Positions 35,601 through 46,627 of a stretch of DNA of 64,000 nt are shown in pieces. The position numbers and the translations under genes were made by a program. A model generated the notes under the pieces. It was given only the letters and a program-made list of their open reading frames with translations. It did not search any database and had not been told where the DNA came from. Position 1 is the stretch's first letter. Each line of letters starts with the position of its first letter. The stretch is from Globisporangium splendens (Eukaryota > Oomycota > Peronosporomycetes > Pythiales > Pythiaceae): assembly GCA_006386115.1 (NCBI GenBank), contig VFIW01000091.1:62001-126000 (forward strand), read 5' to 3'.

Positions 35601-37880
35601 ATGAGCGAGAAGTCGACGTTGGAAGAGCGCGTGGCATCCCAGGAGCAGCAATTGTCGATGCTTCGGGACGCTCAGAGCGCTGCGGTGGCGACGTTGGAAG
35701 CCGAGAAGGCTGGTTTGGAGGACCAAGTGAGTGCGCTGGCGTCGAGCAAGGCGGCGACGCTGGCCGAGTCTACTGCGAAAGGAAGCCGCGTATCGGAGCT
35801 GGAGACGGAGCTGGTGGCGATGCAAGAGAAGCTGACGAAGGCGGAGACGAGTCTGGCAGCAGCGACGACAGAAGCGGGTGACCAGGTGACTGCTCTCATG
35901 AGCGAGAAGTCGACGTTGGAAGAGCGCGTGGCATCCCAGGAGCAGCAATTGTCGATGCTTCGGGACGCTCAGAGCGCTGCGGTGGCGACGTTGGAAGCCG
36001 AGAAGGCTGGTTTGGAGGACCAAGTGAGTGCGCTGGCATCGAGCAAGGCGGCGACGCTGGCCGAGTCTACTGCGAAAGGAAGCCGCGTATCGGAGCTGGA
36101 GACGGAGCTGGTGGCGATGCAAGAGAAGCTGACGAAGGCGGAGACGAGTCTGGCAGCAGCGACGACAGAAGCGGGTGACCAGGTGACTGCTCTCATGAGC
36201 GAGAAGTCGACGTTGGAAGAGCGCGTGGCATCCCAGGAGCAGCAATTGTCGATGCTTCGGGACGCTCAGAGCGCTGCGGTGGCGACGTTGGAAGCCGAGA
36301 AGGCTGGTTTGGAGGACCAAGTGAGTGCGCTGGCGTCGAGCAAGGCGGCGACGCTGGCCGAGTCTACTGCGAAAGAAAGCCGCGTGTCGGAGCTGGAGAC
36401 GGAGCTGGTGGCGATGAAAGAGAAGCTGACGAAGGCGGAGACGAGTCTGGCAGCAGCGACGGCAGAAGCGGGTGACCAGGTGACTGCTCTCATGAGTGAG
36501 AAGTCGACGTTGGAAGAGCGCGTGGTGTCTCAGGAGCAGCAATTGTCGGTGCTTCGGGACGCTCAGAGCGCTGCGGTGGCGACGTTGGAAGTCGAGAAGG
36601 CTGCTTTGGAGGACCAAGTGAGTGCGCTGGCGTCGAGCAAGGCGGCGACGCTGGCCGAGTCTACTGCGAAAGAAAGCCGCGTGTCGGAGCTGGAGACGGA
36701 GCTGGTGGCGATGAAAGAGAAGCTGACGAAGGCGGAGACGAGTCTGGCAGCAGCGACGGCAGAAGCGGGTGACCAGGTGACTGCTCTCATGAGTGAGAAG
36801 TCGACGTTGGAAGAGCGCGTGGTGTCTCAGGAGCAGCAATTGTCGGTGCTTCGGGACGCTCAGAGCGCTGCGGTGGCGACGTTGGAAGTCGAGAAGGCTG
36901 CTTTGGAGGACCAAGTGAGTGCGCTGGCGTCGAGCAAGGCGGCGACGCTGGCCGAGTCTACTGCGAAAGAAAGCCGCGTGTCGGAGCTGGAGACGGAGCT
37001 GGTGGCGATGAAAGAGAAGCTGACGAAGGCGGAGACGAGTCTGGCAGCAGCGACGGCAGAAGCGGGTGACCAGGTGACTGCTCTCATGAGTGAGAAGTCG
37101 ACGTTGGAAGAGCGCGTGGTGTCTCAGGAGCAGCAATTGTCGGTGCTTCGGGACGCTCAGAGCGCTGCGGTGGCGACGTTGGAAGTCGAGAAGGCTGCTT
37201 TGGAGGACCAAGTGAGTGCGCTGGCGTCGAGCAAGGCGGCGACGCTGGCCGAGTCTACTGCGAAAGAAAGCCGCGTGTCGGAGCTGGAGACGGAGCTGGT
37301 GGCGATGAAAGAGAAGCTGACGAAGGCGGAGACGAGTCTGGCAGCAGCGACGGCAGAAGCGGGTGACCAGGTGACTGCTCTCATGAGTGAGAAGTCGACG
37401 TTGGAAGAGCGCGTGGTGTCTCAGGAGCAGCAATTGTCGGTGCTTCGGGACGCTCAGAGTGCTGCGGTGGCGACGTTGGAAGTCGAGAAGGCTGCTTTGG
37501 AGTGTCTTGAGGGTGCGTCGAAGTCGAAGATGCTGCGAGTTGATGAGGGTTTGTTGAATGCTGTCGTCGGGTGATGATGCATTTAGTGGCTAATTGTGAT
37601 GTGCATTTGCTGCTGTAGATGCTAATATGGCAGGTAGAGTTAAACCTACGAGAGCGGGACAAGCTGCAGCGAGGACTGGTGGCTTGAATGCGTTTTCGTT
37701 GTCTTTTGTCCGCGATATTGCTGAAATTGAGAATGAAGAACAGCGCATGAATGGTACGAAGCTTACACATTTGATTGGTCTCTTGTGTGCATCGAAAGAC
37801 TTGGCTTACGCGACACTCTTTCATTCGTAGAGGCAAACTTGCTGAAAAGACGAATGAGGCGACAAAATCGTCAGCTCTAG
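32677..37880 (+). CDS. TOG-domain coiled-coil microtubule plus-end protein (CLASP-like N-terminus)
   Basis: The splice model keeps frame throughout: 32677-32721, 32796-33026, 33100-33243, 33322-33422, 33507-33615, 33703-33758, 33830-33907, 33946-34027, 34092-37512, 37619-37753 and 37831-37880, about 1483 residues. The first eight exons form a HEAT/TOG array of CLASP type; the clearest part is SLSDASQRSREIARDCYW, as in the 'GLSDASPEARxxARECFW' helix of CLASP TOG domains. The ninth exon has a basic Ser/Pro-rich linker with two EB1-binding-type motifs, KSLIPATP (34359-34370) and KRTRIPTP (34422-34433). A coiled coil then enters nine 99-residue repeats (34884-37502). Last exons are basic and helical. 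TOG plus SxIP implies tubulin and EB binding at growing plus ends. If the 37513-37618 intron is retained, the protein stops at 37574. An in-frame ATG at 32593 is an alternative start. Confidence 0.7.
34884..37502 (+). repeat. Nine tandem 297-bp coding repeats (99 residues each)
   Basis: Unit: AKESRVSELETELVAM..., ending ...SSKAATLAEST. Period is exactly 297 bp; units start at 34884, 35181, 35478, 35775, 36072, 36369, 36666, 36963 and 37260, the last incomplete. Units 1-5 are type A (AMQEKL, ATTEAG, RVASQ, LSMLR, EAEKAGLE). Units 6-9 are type B (AMKEKL, ATAEAG, RVVSQ, LSVLR, EVEKAALE). Units of one type are almost identical in DNA. The heptad pattern predicts a long uninterrupted coiled coil. 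Confidence 0.95.
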
Positions 37881-38042
37881 CGGATGCATTCACACCAGTG
37901 AGTGCATCACGCCATTTTTTTGCTCCTATTTATTGTTGTTGTCAGCGAAAAGCAATATGATCCTTTCACTTAAGAACCCAAGACTTCTCGATTTCATTCT
38001 AGTCTCTATTTCATCTTTTATTTACTGGATTTTTTTATGGTA

Positions 38043-41000
38043 CTACGCGTTTCGAGTCTTCTTGCGATTGCTGGCGCCATTGTCGCTCTGCTCCATTTTC
38101 TGGTACGCGCGGATGTACTCAGCTTCGACGCGCTTCTCCTTTGCATTCGTCAACACGTAGGCCACGTCGTAGAAGAGCTCTTCTTTGCCGCTGTTGTCCA
38201 CTTTGTGGACGGCACGGACTCGTGCGACACCGCCAGGTTTGTTGCTTCCGATCCATTCTCGCGCAAGAACGAGCACGACGTCGTTCACTTGGAACACTTG
38301 CTGCGGAATTTGTTGGACGACCGGCGTGGCGTTTACTGTACCCGAGTCCTGCTCCGCGCCGCTGTCTGCATTGATGTCCAATCTCCTCGCACAGCGTCGC
38401 TCGTTATCGTCCGGTTTCTCGGTGTTACCAGGATTCACTGTAGCTTCGCTTCGAATGGAACTTTTACGTTTGCGCTTTCGGTTGGTCTTGGAAGAAGACA
38501 TGGCATTTGGAGCGGTGGCTTCGCTTTGTGGCGTCTCTCGTCGACCTTTCTTGCCCTGCGTGGCGCGCTTTTTGTCCTTACTCGTACTTTGTCCTCCGCT
38601 TCGACTGGAGGTCTTCGACAAATGCTTGGGCAGCTCGACTTCATCAGCCATCCCCGAACTCTTTAGATGCTTTGGGCACCACGCCTGGTAGTGCGGGTCA
38701 CGGATCAAGAGGCCATTGATGTACGCGCACGAGATATGGTACGCCACCGTGCACCGCTTGTTCGCACACTGAATCTTGCTCAAACCTTTGCGTCCATGGC
38801 AGATTGCGCACGAGAGTGTGCGACGCGCAGCAGGAACGTCTTCGACACCATGGGCAACGCCGTCCTTAAAGTACGTCTCGGGAGTGTACATCGCACACTG
38901 AGGGTGCACGACGTGACCGCAGGAGGTTGCAGCAAAATCGCCCCCGCTCAGTTCACAGAGCACACAGATTTCGTCCCCTTCTTGCTTGATCTTGTTCACA
39001 AAGAGACCGCCAAACGTCTCATCTTCGCTCTCTTCGTCGTCATCATCGCTGCTGACAGGATCCTTGGATCTGCCCTGTTGCGAAGAACCAGGCTGGCGTC
39101 CTCCGACTGCCTCGTCGTCACTGTTTTCGTTCTCGTCGTCGCTGTCGTCAAATTGGTCTCTGGCTGCCACAGTCTCGCGATACATCTGCTCACAATGCTT
39201 CCACTGGATCTCCTCCAGGATCTTCTTGCGATACTCCTTCGCCGCATACTCGCGTTCAATGTCCGCCTTGATCGTTGCAAAGATCTCCTGACTGCGACTG
39301 AGCGCTGCACTGAACTCGTTTTGCAGCGATTCCAACTGAGTCTTGATCTCGTCTTCTTCATCATGGTCGCTTGCGCCTTCGTCGTCCGAGTCATCCACGT
39401 CGTTCATTGACCGTTCGTCTGCTGAGACTAATGTTGGCTGGAAACACGCCTTCACGACAGTGTCTTCGTCGCTCAATTTGACATCAAAGTGCTTGTGCAG
39501 AAGCAAATCCCTCTCAGCAGAACTCGCGTCCTGAGTCTTGCGTTCAAGGTACACGTTCCCATTCGCCGTAGACACTTGGAATTCAAAAGTCTTCTTCTGT
39601 GGTGGAGGTGCTTGTTCCTTGTTCACAGCCAATGCGGAGAGCGCCAGCAGCAGGGTCTCGTCCTTGGTAGTTTTCAGTTGGAGACTCAGACGCATCTTTA
39701 GCGGAGTCGCATCGTCGTCCTCTTCGTCGGTCTTGTTCCCACTTTCGTTGGTAGCGTTGCTCTCTTGTTCTTTCTCCTTCGCTTCTTTGTCTAGATCCAC
39801 GACGCTGATGTATTTACGCTCCACTTTCTTTTCTCCGCCGCCAAGTACGTACGCAATATCGTATGTGAATCGCGTTTTCCCGCCATCCAGTGATTCTTCA
39901 TGCACTTTCTTGACTCGTCCAGCGCCACCCAGCTTGTTAATGCCTGCCCACGTACGCTTCGCCACCGTCACAATGGTTCCGATGGCAATCGGAGTCTGCT
40001 CGTCAATCTCTACTTCAGCATTGAGACTTTCCGCGCTGACACCCATGAAGATGTTGGACGACAGGAACTTCTGTTTCTGTTTGCGCGCTTTTCGAAACTC
40101 GACCAGGTATTCCGGAATTCGCTCTCGCTTTGGCATCGCCAGCAGCTCCTGCACTTGATTGTATTCAGGGTGGTCGCGGCTGAAATGAACACCAACTATC
40201 GTTTCGATGGTATTTTGAAGGTCGAGCATCACGCGCTTGTTAATCTTCGTGAGGAAAAACGCGCCGTCCAACGACCGCCAGAACAGATTCATGGCGACTT
40301 TGCCGTCCGATCGAAGATAGAACCAAGGCCAATCCACGCTGAGTCCTTCGTTCTCTCCACCTGGCTTGGTTCCTGGCACAATCGTAGACGACGAGTCTGC
40401 CTTCGATGCGTCAGAAGCTCCATGATCAACCGAATCCTTGATCAATTTCAAATCAGGATGTTCACGGTCCTGCTTCGTTTCGTCAGGGCTGGTCACTCTC
40501 TTAAGATCGTTTTGCTGAGTGTTCAACGCAGGCGTAGAGGGCTGAAAAGTCGACAGCGGGGTGCGGCGCTTGGTACGAAACCAGCATTGCATTGGGTACG
40601 TGAGCTTTGGAATAATATTGTGCACTTCCTGGGTGTACACATTTCGCAACACAGTCTGGTTCATCGCGAACACCTCATCCCCATCTTGGATCACGCCTCT
40701 TGCAACTGCTTCGGCGACGACTGGATTGAATGTCTTGGACGCATTGAAAAAAATACCCGAGCCGTACGAAGTGGGCTTAGACGTAATCACCATACCAATG
40801 GGCAGACTCTGAATCAAAACCATCACATACTCGTAGTCCTTGTCGCCGTCATTGTTTCGCAAACCAGGTGGGTAGTACGCAGGCATGAAGACGCGGCTGT
40901 GAGGAACCAGGCGACTCGCAGCACCGGTACTTGACGACACCACAGCCTGGGTTGCAACTGGTGTTACAGAGTTGGGCTTTGCCATTGCGAACGAGAGCGT

Positions 41001-42886
41001 CCCTTGTCGACTTTTCTTTGTATCAACCTTGGCACCAGAGCTGCCAGCCTTCAGCTGGCGTTTCCTGTTTGTACCCGTAGTCTTTTGGTCATTCTTCATG
41101 ATCTTCATGACCTGGACTCCATCGTCCCCGGACAGACCGCTCTCACCCATGTAGTCGTCACCGTCGCCACTCGATACAGTGATGTACTCGTTGTCATCGT
41201 CACTTTCCTCCCACGAATTGGCTCTTGGTTTCTTTTTCTCTTTCTTCTTGTCCGACTTGACTTTTTTCTTTTCTTGTGCAGACGAAACTGGGGTCTTGAC
41301 CTCCAGAGACGACGTTGACGCAGCAGCAATAAATTCTACCTCGTTGCCATCTTCCACATTCAGCCCGTCCTGACTCAAGAACTGCTGTTGGTGCGCAAGA
41401 CACCCGCTTCCAAATTGTTGCTGCCAGCATACAAGAAACATTTAGCGAGCCATCTTGCTGAACCGAAATGCAACACCAAAGTGTCAAGCGCTATCTGTGT
41501 ACCTGTGCTTCGATGAATGCAAACTTGATCCCATTTCGCAATGCGCACTGGACATGATACGACACGGTGCATTTCCCATACGCGCATTGCGCGCATGCAG
41601 CTTTATCACTGAGTCATACACATAAAGCACGTCGTTTAGTTTGAAGAGCAAAGATAAAGACAACAGCATGCATGAGTCCACTCACGTTTTCTTGCAGAAA
41701 CAGCAGCGGAGCTTTCGACGCGCCGCGAGCTTTTCCTGTTAACATTCAGATCTTCTTCAGTCCAAAATGTTTAACACCACCATGTAAATTGCACCTTAAG
41801 CAAACATACCACGCCGCAAATCACCTCACCCTGAGTTCCCACGCGCCGCACGTACAGCTCAGGCAGGAACATGGAGCACGACATGTGCATCCACTTGCCT
41901 TCCACTGTCGGCACCATCGCGCCGCCTTTCGTCATGCACGCGACACACTCGAGCTCGTGAGGTGGCGTCACGTTTTTCTCGATATCCTGCTCTTTCAGGT
42001 ATCGCGAACACGGGTGACAGTACCAGTCACCCTCGGGGAGGTACTCGATCCGATAGCACGTCTGGTGCACCGCCGTGTTGCACAACTCGCAGATCACGAT
42101 CGCATCACCCTCGATTGAGTCACCTTCAAAGCAAACACTGCACGCCACGTCTTCCTCTGCTCCTGGTGCGGCATTGGCAACGGCGGGAATACCTGCACTA
42201 GGTTGTTTTGTCTTCCCACTGCTTGATGGAGTGTTTCGCAGCTGCTGTGCTTGTTGCTGCGTCGACGTCTGCACGACAGGCGGCGCTGACTTCTGCTGCG
42301 GTCGTGGCATTGGCGCAGTGGGCAGTGTCTGTTGCACAATGGCTGGAGCAGCAGCTACTGGCAATGTTGCTGGTGGTGGCACATTTGTCTCTTGCTTTGC
42401 AAAGAAGTTTGCTCTGGAAGGCATCGAATTGCTGATAGGAGGAGCAATTGCAGGCTTCGCACTGACTTTCTTGGCTGTGCTGCCTGCGCTGTTCGTGCTG
42501 ACACTATTCGCTTTGCTACACCTGGATCGCTGCTTGTCGCCGCTCTCGCGCGCGAAGATCGCGGCGAAGCTCGGCATGTCGTCGGGGTTGAGCTCAGCCT
42601 CGTTGTCCATCTCGAGCAGCATCCCCATCTCCTGTGTGAAGTGCTGGAGCGACGCGAGCAGGTAGAGCTCGCGCGTGTCTGAGTCCTGGATCTGGTCCTC
42701 GATGCCGTGCACGAGCTCGGTCAGGATCTCGAAGTGGTCCGGCAGGTCGCGGCCCGACATGAGGATGTCCAGGAGCTCGGCCACGCTCGCGCCTACCTCG
42801 GCGTCCTGGATCTGGAACCGGAAGAGCGAGTGCTGCTGCAGCCGCTGCAGCGACGTCAACGAGAACCTGCGCGTCTCCTCCTCCAT
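38043..42886 (-). CDS. Chromatin reader: PHD, two ePHD, PDZ-like and two Tudor-like modules
   Basis: Four exons: 42886-41810, 41735-41686, 41608-41503 and 41420-38043, 1536 residues, no frame problem. In order: an N-terminal helical region; a PHD finger (CSVCFEGDSIEGDAIVICE ... CNTAVHQTCYRI ... WYCHPC); a first extended PHD split over exons (CVACMTKGG, RRKLRCCFCKKT, CAYGKCTVSYHVQCA); a Lys/Glu-rich linker; a PDZ-like domain (GVIQDGDEVFAMNQTVL); a Tudor-like module (INKLGGAGRVKKVHE); an acidic coiled coil; a second ePHD (CVLCELSGGDFAATSCGHV ... CAICHGRKGLSKIQCA ... CTVAYHISCAYINGLLIRD ... WCPKH); a basic tail; and a second Tudor-like module (NKPGGVARVRAVHK). PHD plus ePHD is the BRPF/JADE/MLL histone-reader arrangement; no SET or bromodomain is seen. 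Probably a nuclear scaffold for a histone-modifying complex (inference). Confidence 0.78.
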
Positions 42887-43504
42887 ACTGTGCGACCCCC
42901 TCTGCCTGTGTATATGGAGAGCGTCTGCTGCGCTTGTCGAGCGATGCGAATAGAGAGAAAGTGCCGCTCAATCTGCTGCTTGCGCTCTGTCTCGTCCAAT
43001 GCGATGCGCGCGCAACAATGTGTACGCGCCAAAATTGGTTCGCGCCACCATCACCCTCAAAGGGCAACACTGTGTTTGGATAAGTACGGTTTTGTGTAAA
43101 AAGAGGAGACCATGGAGAGGCTCTGAAGTTGCAACGGAAGATGGGGAGGAGACGTTAAGTACGGTATCCTATATCAGTACCACAGCATGAAGAATGGAGG
43201 AAAATAACGAAATGGAAGATGCTTCTTTTATACGAAGCGGATGTGGATGAATTTACTGAAAGACCGCACACATACTCAGTAATAGATGATCTATACGCAT
43301 ATATGCGTGTGGTGGTTGTGCACATACTGGCTCAGCCTCCAACACTATCATAAAACAAAACCAAACAACTTCATGAATCCTTTTTTATCGTTCTCCTCTC
43401 CTTGCCTCCCAGGTCAATAATCATTTTGGCATCAAATCGTTGCTCTTTCTCTCACTTGTTAGAAATACCTGCCTGGTCGGTAGAAAGTGGCGAGAGGAGG
43501 GTCT
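42887..43504. other. Gap between two leftward genes
   Basis: It lies upstream of the chromatin-reader gene and downstream of the GPCR-PIPK gene, both minus strand. No additional gene was recognised; it is AT-richer than its neighbours near 43150-43390. Confidence 0.4.
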
Positions 43505-46500
43505 TTATAAATGGTAATCAATGCCCGAGTACTCTTCCGTGTCCTGGCCGACCGACTGCGAGCGCGAGTGCGAGCCCTCGAGGCTGCGCTGGCGGAGCAC
43601 GTTGGACGACGAGCGGCTGTCCGCGTAGTGCGAGTCCACCGACGACAGGAAATGGTGGTCGGTCGACGGGAGCGAGCGAATCGACTGCACGTTGAAATGC
43701 GACGTGCGCGCAGTGTCGACGTCCATGTGCGAGTTCTGCTGCGTGAACAGATCGGCGTTGTCCGTGCACACGATGTCTTCGACGCCCAGGATCTCGGCCA
43801 ACTTGGACTGGAAACGCACCTTGTACAGCTTTGGCTGGATCGCAGACAACCCATCGCCATCCACGCCTTTAAATACAATCTTGAAAAATCGCTCCATGCG
43901 CTTCTTGAGTGTCCATGTTTGTAGGATATCGATCACGCCCAAATGGTAGTACGCTGGCCCAACGACGGTGTTGGCCATGCGCATGCCAGATCGAGGCAGC
44001 CGACGCCCAGAGGAAGACACCGACGCGTTGCTCTCCGATCGCGTGTTGCGCAAAGCATCTCGCTGTCTCGACACTTTACGCGAACGACCATTGTCCGCAA
44101 CCGCACTCGACGTTGACGAGACACTGACATGGTGGCGATTGCTTCGACCATTGCTGGAACCACCTAACGCCGTCGAGGAAAATGCTGGCCCACTTGATCC
44201 GCCCGACTGTGCCATACTCCGTGGATCCAGCATAGATTTTTCCGTGAATGGATTAAAGCTTGGTGGAACTGGATCGCCGTGGCGGTTGTTGATTCCAATG
44301 TTCACAGGCGAGGGCAACGCGTCTTCAAAGCTGCCACCTTCGTCGACCACGTACTCCACTTCGTTGATGCCCATGAGCAGCGAGTAGTCCATAATCCCAA
44401 ACGAGCACAACAGATCACTATCGGCACAGAGCTGTTTGTACAATTGCAGTGCGACATCGCGGTCGAGCTTCAGTTTTTGCGTCAAATCCGAGTCCTTGAG
44501 CACGACATTCGGCTCGTGGCCGCCGAGGCGCGAAGGGCAGTTGGTGTTTTCAGGGAGGGGGCTCTGGAAAATGTACTTGCTGTTGCAGTGGCGACACGTG
44601 ACCTTCTTACCGCGCTTCGGCAAGTCGCCGTGGCGATTGACCCAGGATCCCTTGATATCGTATCGCGAGTGAATCACTTGATCCGTATCGAACAAGTTCG
44701 CCATCACGATGAACGAAAACTGCTTGCCGTACAATTCCAAGCAATGACATCCATAAAAGCGGGTGAGTAGCGAGTTTGGCTTGGAGCACAGGTAATCAGC
44801 ATACTGTTGCGCGATACTTCGCAGGAACGTCGTCTCTTCCTTACTTGTACTCTTGACGATCAACGAGCCATCGGCCGAAAAGAACATGAACGCACCACTG
44901 GCACCTTCGCTCAAACGTTCTTTCGCCGTCGCGGACAGCGATTGGAGGTACGCTTCGTTGTTCACGCCAAACCGCTCGCGAATCTTCTTGAACGCGTGCG
45001 GCTCGTAATCATGGAAAGTCTTGGTGCGCTCCGACGATTTCGACGACACTCGCATGTTTTCGTCAAAGGCAGAGGGATCTTCGGAGTTCTGACGCATGTA
45101 GCCTGGGTACGCGACGCCGTTTGCCGACTGAATGTTTCCAGGGACGCCACCCGTAGTCTTGTTTTGCGGGAGAAGCGCCAAGTGTTGAATCCGCTGCGAC
45201 GCAGGCAACCTTTCGGCTGCTTGCACAGCCTGAATGATACCAGACGTCGTGTAGAAAAGCACCTCACGCCGCAACGCTGCGTTCACCTGTGGATTGAGGT
45301 CGACGTCCACTTCTTCTGGGTTATCCGAGAGGCACTTTGTGAAATGGGACACGCGAAAGTCGTTAAGCGAGAACCAGATCACCAGATCGACGTATCCTTT
45401 GCCGGCGATCAGGAAATTCAAGAGTTCACTCGTCGTATCGTTCTTCGCACGGTCGGTGCGAGACAAAAACTTGATGTACACGGCGCCGACGATGAGCCAG
45501 TAGAACGTCACGGCAAACACGTTGAAACGCGCGCGGTTGATCGACTGGACACGCACGGCGTAGGTCTCGGGCATCCCTTCGCTCAGGCGCTTCCACGCCC
45601 AGATCCACACCACGATACTGCACACGAGGATGAGCCCCATCCAGACATAGAAGAATGCCCAACTGATGATATTGGCGCGCACGACCTTGTAGCTGTCGGA
45701 AAAGTTGTCAATCACCTTGAAGTCCGTTGGGCACGTCGTCATGTCTCGGTGAGGGATGTTCTTGAGCGCATTCGTCCAGCAGACGCCGAGATCCGAGTAG
45801 CCCGCCCAGTCCTCTGTGTTCATGAGCAACAGCCCCATGAAGAGCGCCGAGCCCCAGCAGAAGATGTGGAAGAACCGCGTGTTGCGCTTGAAGTCCGTGA
45901 ACGGGTTCGTGAGACTCACGAGCAGATTCACCGTCATGCAGAAGAACCAGCACTCAGCGGCCATGAGCGAGAACTCGAAGAGCCCTGCGAACACGTCACA
46001 CGACGGCCCCGCGCCAGGGTCTTCTGAGCACCCGCACTGCAGATTCTTGTCGCTGCAGAGGGTCCCGCAGTTGTAAAACAGGCACCGCACGAACTGCTGC
46101 ATCAGAAGCTGGATCACGAAGAACGCGTCGGCGATCGTGCGCCAAAACACGAGCGGGTTCGGATGCTGGCGGTACCCTGGCACGCTCACACACGACAGAA
46201 TCACGAAGAACACGGAGAAAATCGAGAGGATCGCGCCCCAGATCAACCCGGGCGACAGGTTCTCATACTTGCTCGAGAGCGCAAAGCCGAGCGCGACTGC
46301 GAACGCGATGAACATCACGAGCTGGAACCACCGCGTGGTCGACTGGAAGCACGTGCGCAGCGACTCGCTCGGAGGGCCGCTCGACTGGAGCATGTTCACG
46401 TCGGGGTCCGTGCCTGTTTCTGACGAGCCCGCGCCGAGACTCCGGGACGACGACTTGGGGGATATGGGGCGGCCGCCGAATCCGTTCGACGGCTGCTGTG

Positions 46501-46627
46501 ACGACGGCGGCAGCGACGACCCAAAGTTTCCGCCGACGTTGCTGCGGTAGACGCCGTTGCTGCTGCCGCCGAGCCGCGACGACGCGTTGCACCCGCCGCC
46601 GCTGTTGCCGTTGCGGCTCTCATACAT
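43505..46627 (-). CDS. GPCR-PIPK fusion (7TM receptor with phosphatidylinositol phosphate kinase)
   Basis: Single exon, 1040 residues, start ATG read from 46627. The N-terminus is Gly/Ser-rich. About residues 95-440 hold a set of hydrophobic helices with extracellular Cys residues (CLFYNCGTLC...CGC), consistent with seven TM segments. After a linker comes a PIPK domain from about residue 530: HAFKKIRERFGV, GASGAFMFFSADGSLIVKS, LTRFYGCH, RYDIKGSWVNRHG and GIMDYSLLMGIN. A Ser-rich insert follows, then YYHLGVIDILQTWTLKKRMERFFK and the final strand. The IKGS and MDYSLL catalytic motifs and the activation-loop ID are intact. This fusion is known from Dictyostelium (RpkA) and oomycetes (GK family), where it links a surface receptor to PI(4,5)P2 production. 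A Cys cluster (CRHCNSKYIF ... NTNC) is inserted after the catalytic lysine motif and is discussed as a finding. Confidence 0.9.
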   Translation of the reverse strand: MYESRNGNSGGGCNASSRLGGSSNGVYRSNVGGNFGSSLPPSSQQPSNGFGGRPISPKSSSRSLGAGSSETGTDPDVNMLQSSGPPSESLRTCFQSTTRWFQLVMFIAFAVALGFALSSKYENLSPGLIWGAILSIFSVFFVILSCVSVPGYRQHPNPLVFWRTIADAFFVIQLLMQQFVRCLFYNCGTLCSDKNLQCGCSEDPGAGPSCDVFAGLFEFSLMAAECWFFCMTVNLLVSLTNPFTDFKRNTRFFHIFCWGSALFMGLLLMNTEDWAGYSDLGVCWTNALKNIPHRDMTTCPTDFKVIDNFSDSYKVVRANIISWAFFYVWMGLILVCSIVVWIWAWKRLSEGMPETYAVRVQSINRARFNVFAVTFYWLIVGAVYIKFLSRTDRAKNDTTSELLNFLIAGKGYVDLVIWFSLNDFRVSHFTKCLSDNPEEVDVDLNPQVNAALRREVLFYTTSGIIQAVQAAERLPASQRIQHLALLPQNKTTGGVPGNIQSANGVAYPGYMRQNSEDPSAFDENMRVSSKSSERTKTFHDYEPHAFKKIRERFGVNNEAYLQSLSATAKERLSEGASGAFMFFSADGSLIVKSTSKEETTFLRSIAQQYADYLCSKPNSLLTRFYGCHCLELYGKQFSFIVMANLFDTDQVIHSRYDIKGSWVNRHGDLPKRGKKVTCRHCNSKYIFQSPLPENTNCPSRLGGHEPNVVLKDSDLTQKLKLDRDVALQLYKQLCADSDLLCSFGIMDYSLLMGINEVEYVVDEGGSFEDALPSPVNIGINNRHGDPVPPSFNPFTEKSMLDPRSMAQSGGSSGPAFSSTALGGSSNGRSNRHHVSVSSTSSAVADNGRSRKVSRQRDALRNTRSESNASVSSSGRRLPRSGMRMANTVVGPAYYHLGVIDILQTWTLKKRMERFFKIVFKGVDGDGLSAIQPKLYKVRFQSKLAEILGVEDIVCTDNADLFTQQNSHMDVDTARTSHFNVQSIRSLPSTDHHFLSSVDSHYADSRSSSNVLRQRSLEGSHSRSQSVGQDTEEYSGIDYHL

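Noticed and set aside
34878..37433. An 851-codon open frame antisense to the TOG-protein repeats
   Set aside because: It is open only because the sense repeat lacks the triplets that would make antisense stops; its Leu/Arg/His repeats mirror the sense coiled coil and it has no start, motif or splice context.
38141..40934. Several long plus-strand frames within the chromatin-reader gene
   Set aside because: Shadows of the conserved minus-strand coding sequence; they contain no domain.
40300..40935. FYRN/FYRC (MLL-type) domains in the chromatin reader
   Set aside because: The region before the Tudor-like module fits a PDZ-like pattern (GVIQDGDEVFAMN) better, and no FYR signature residues line up.
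44807..46027. 406-codon plus-strand frame opposite the GPCR-PIPK gene
   Set aside because: Antisense shadow rich in Arg and His caused by codon bias of the real gene.
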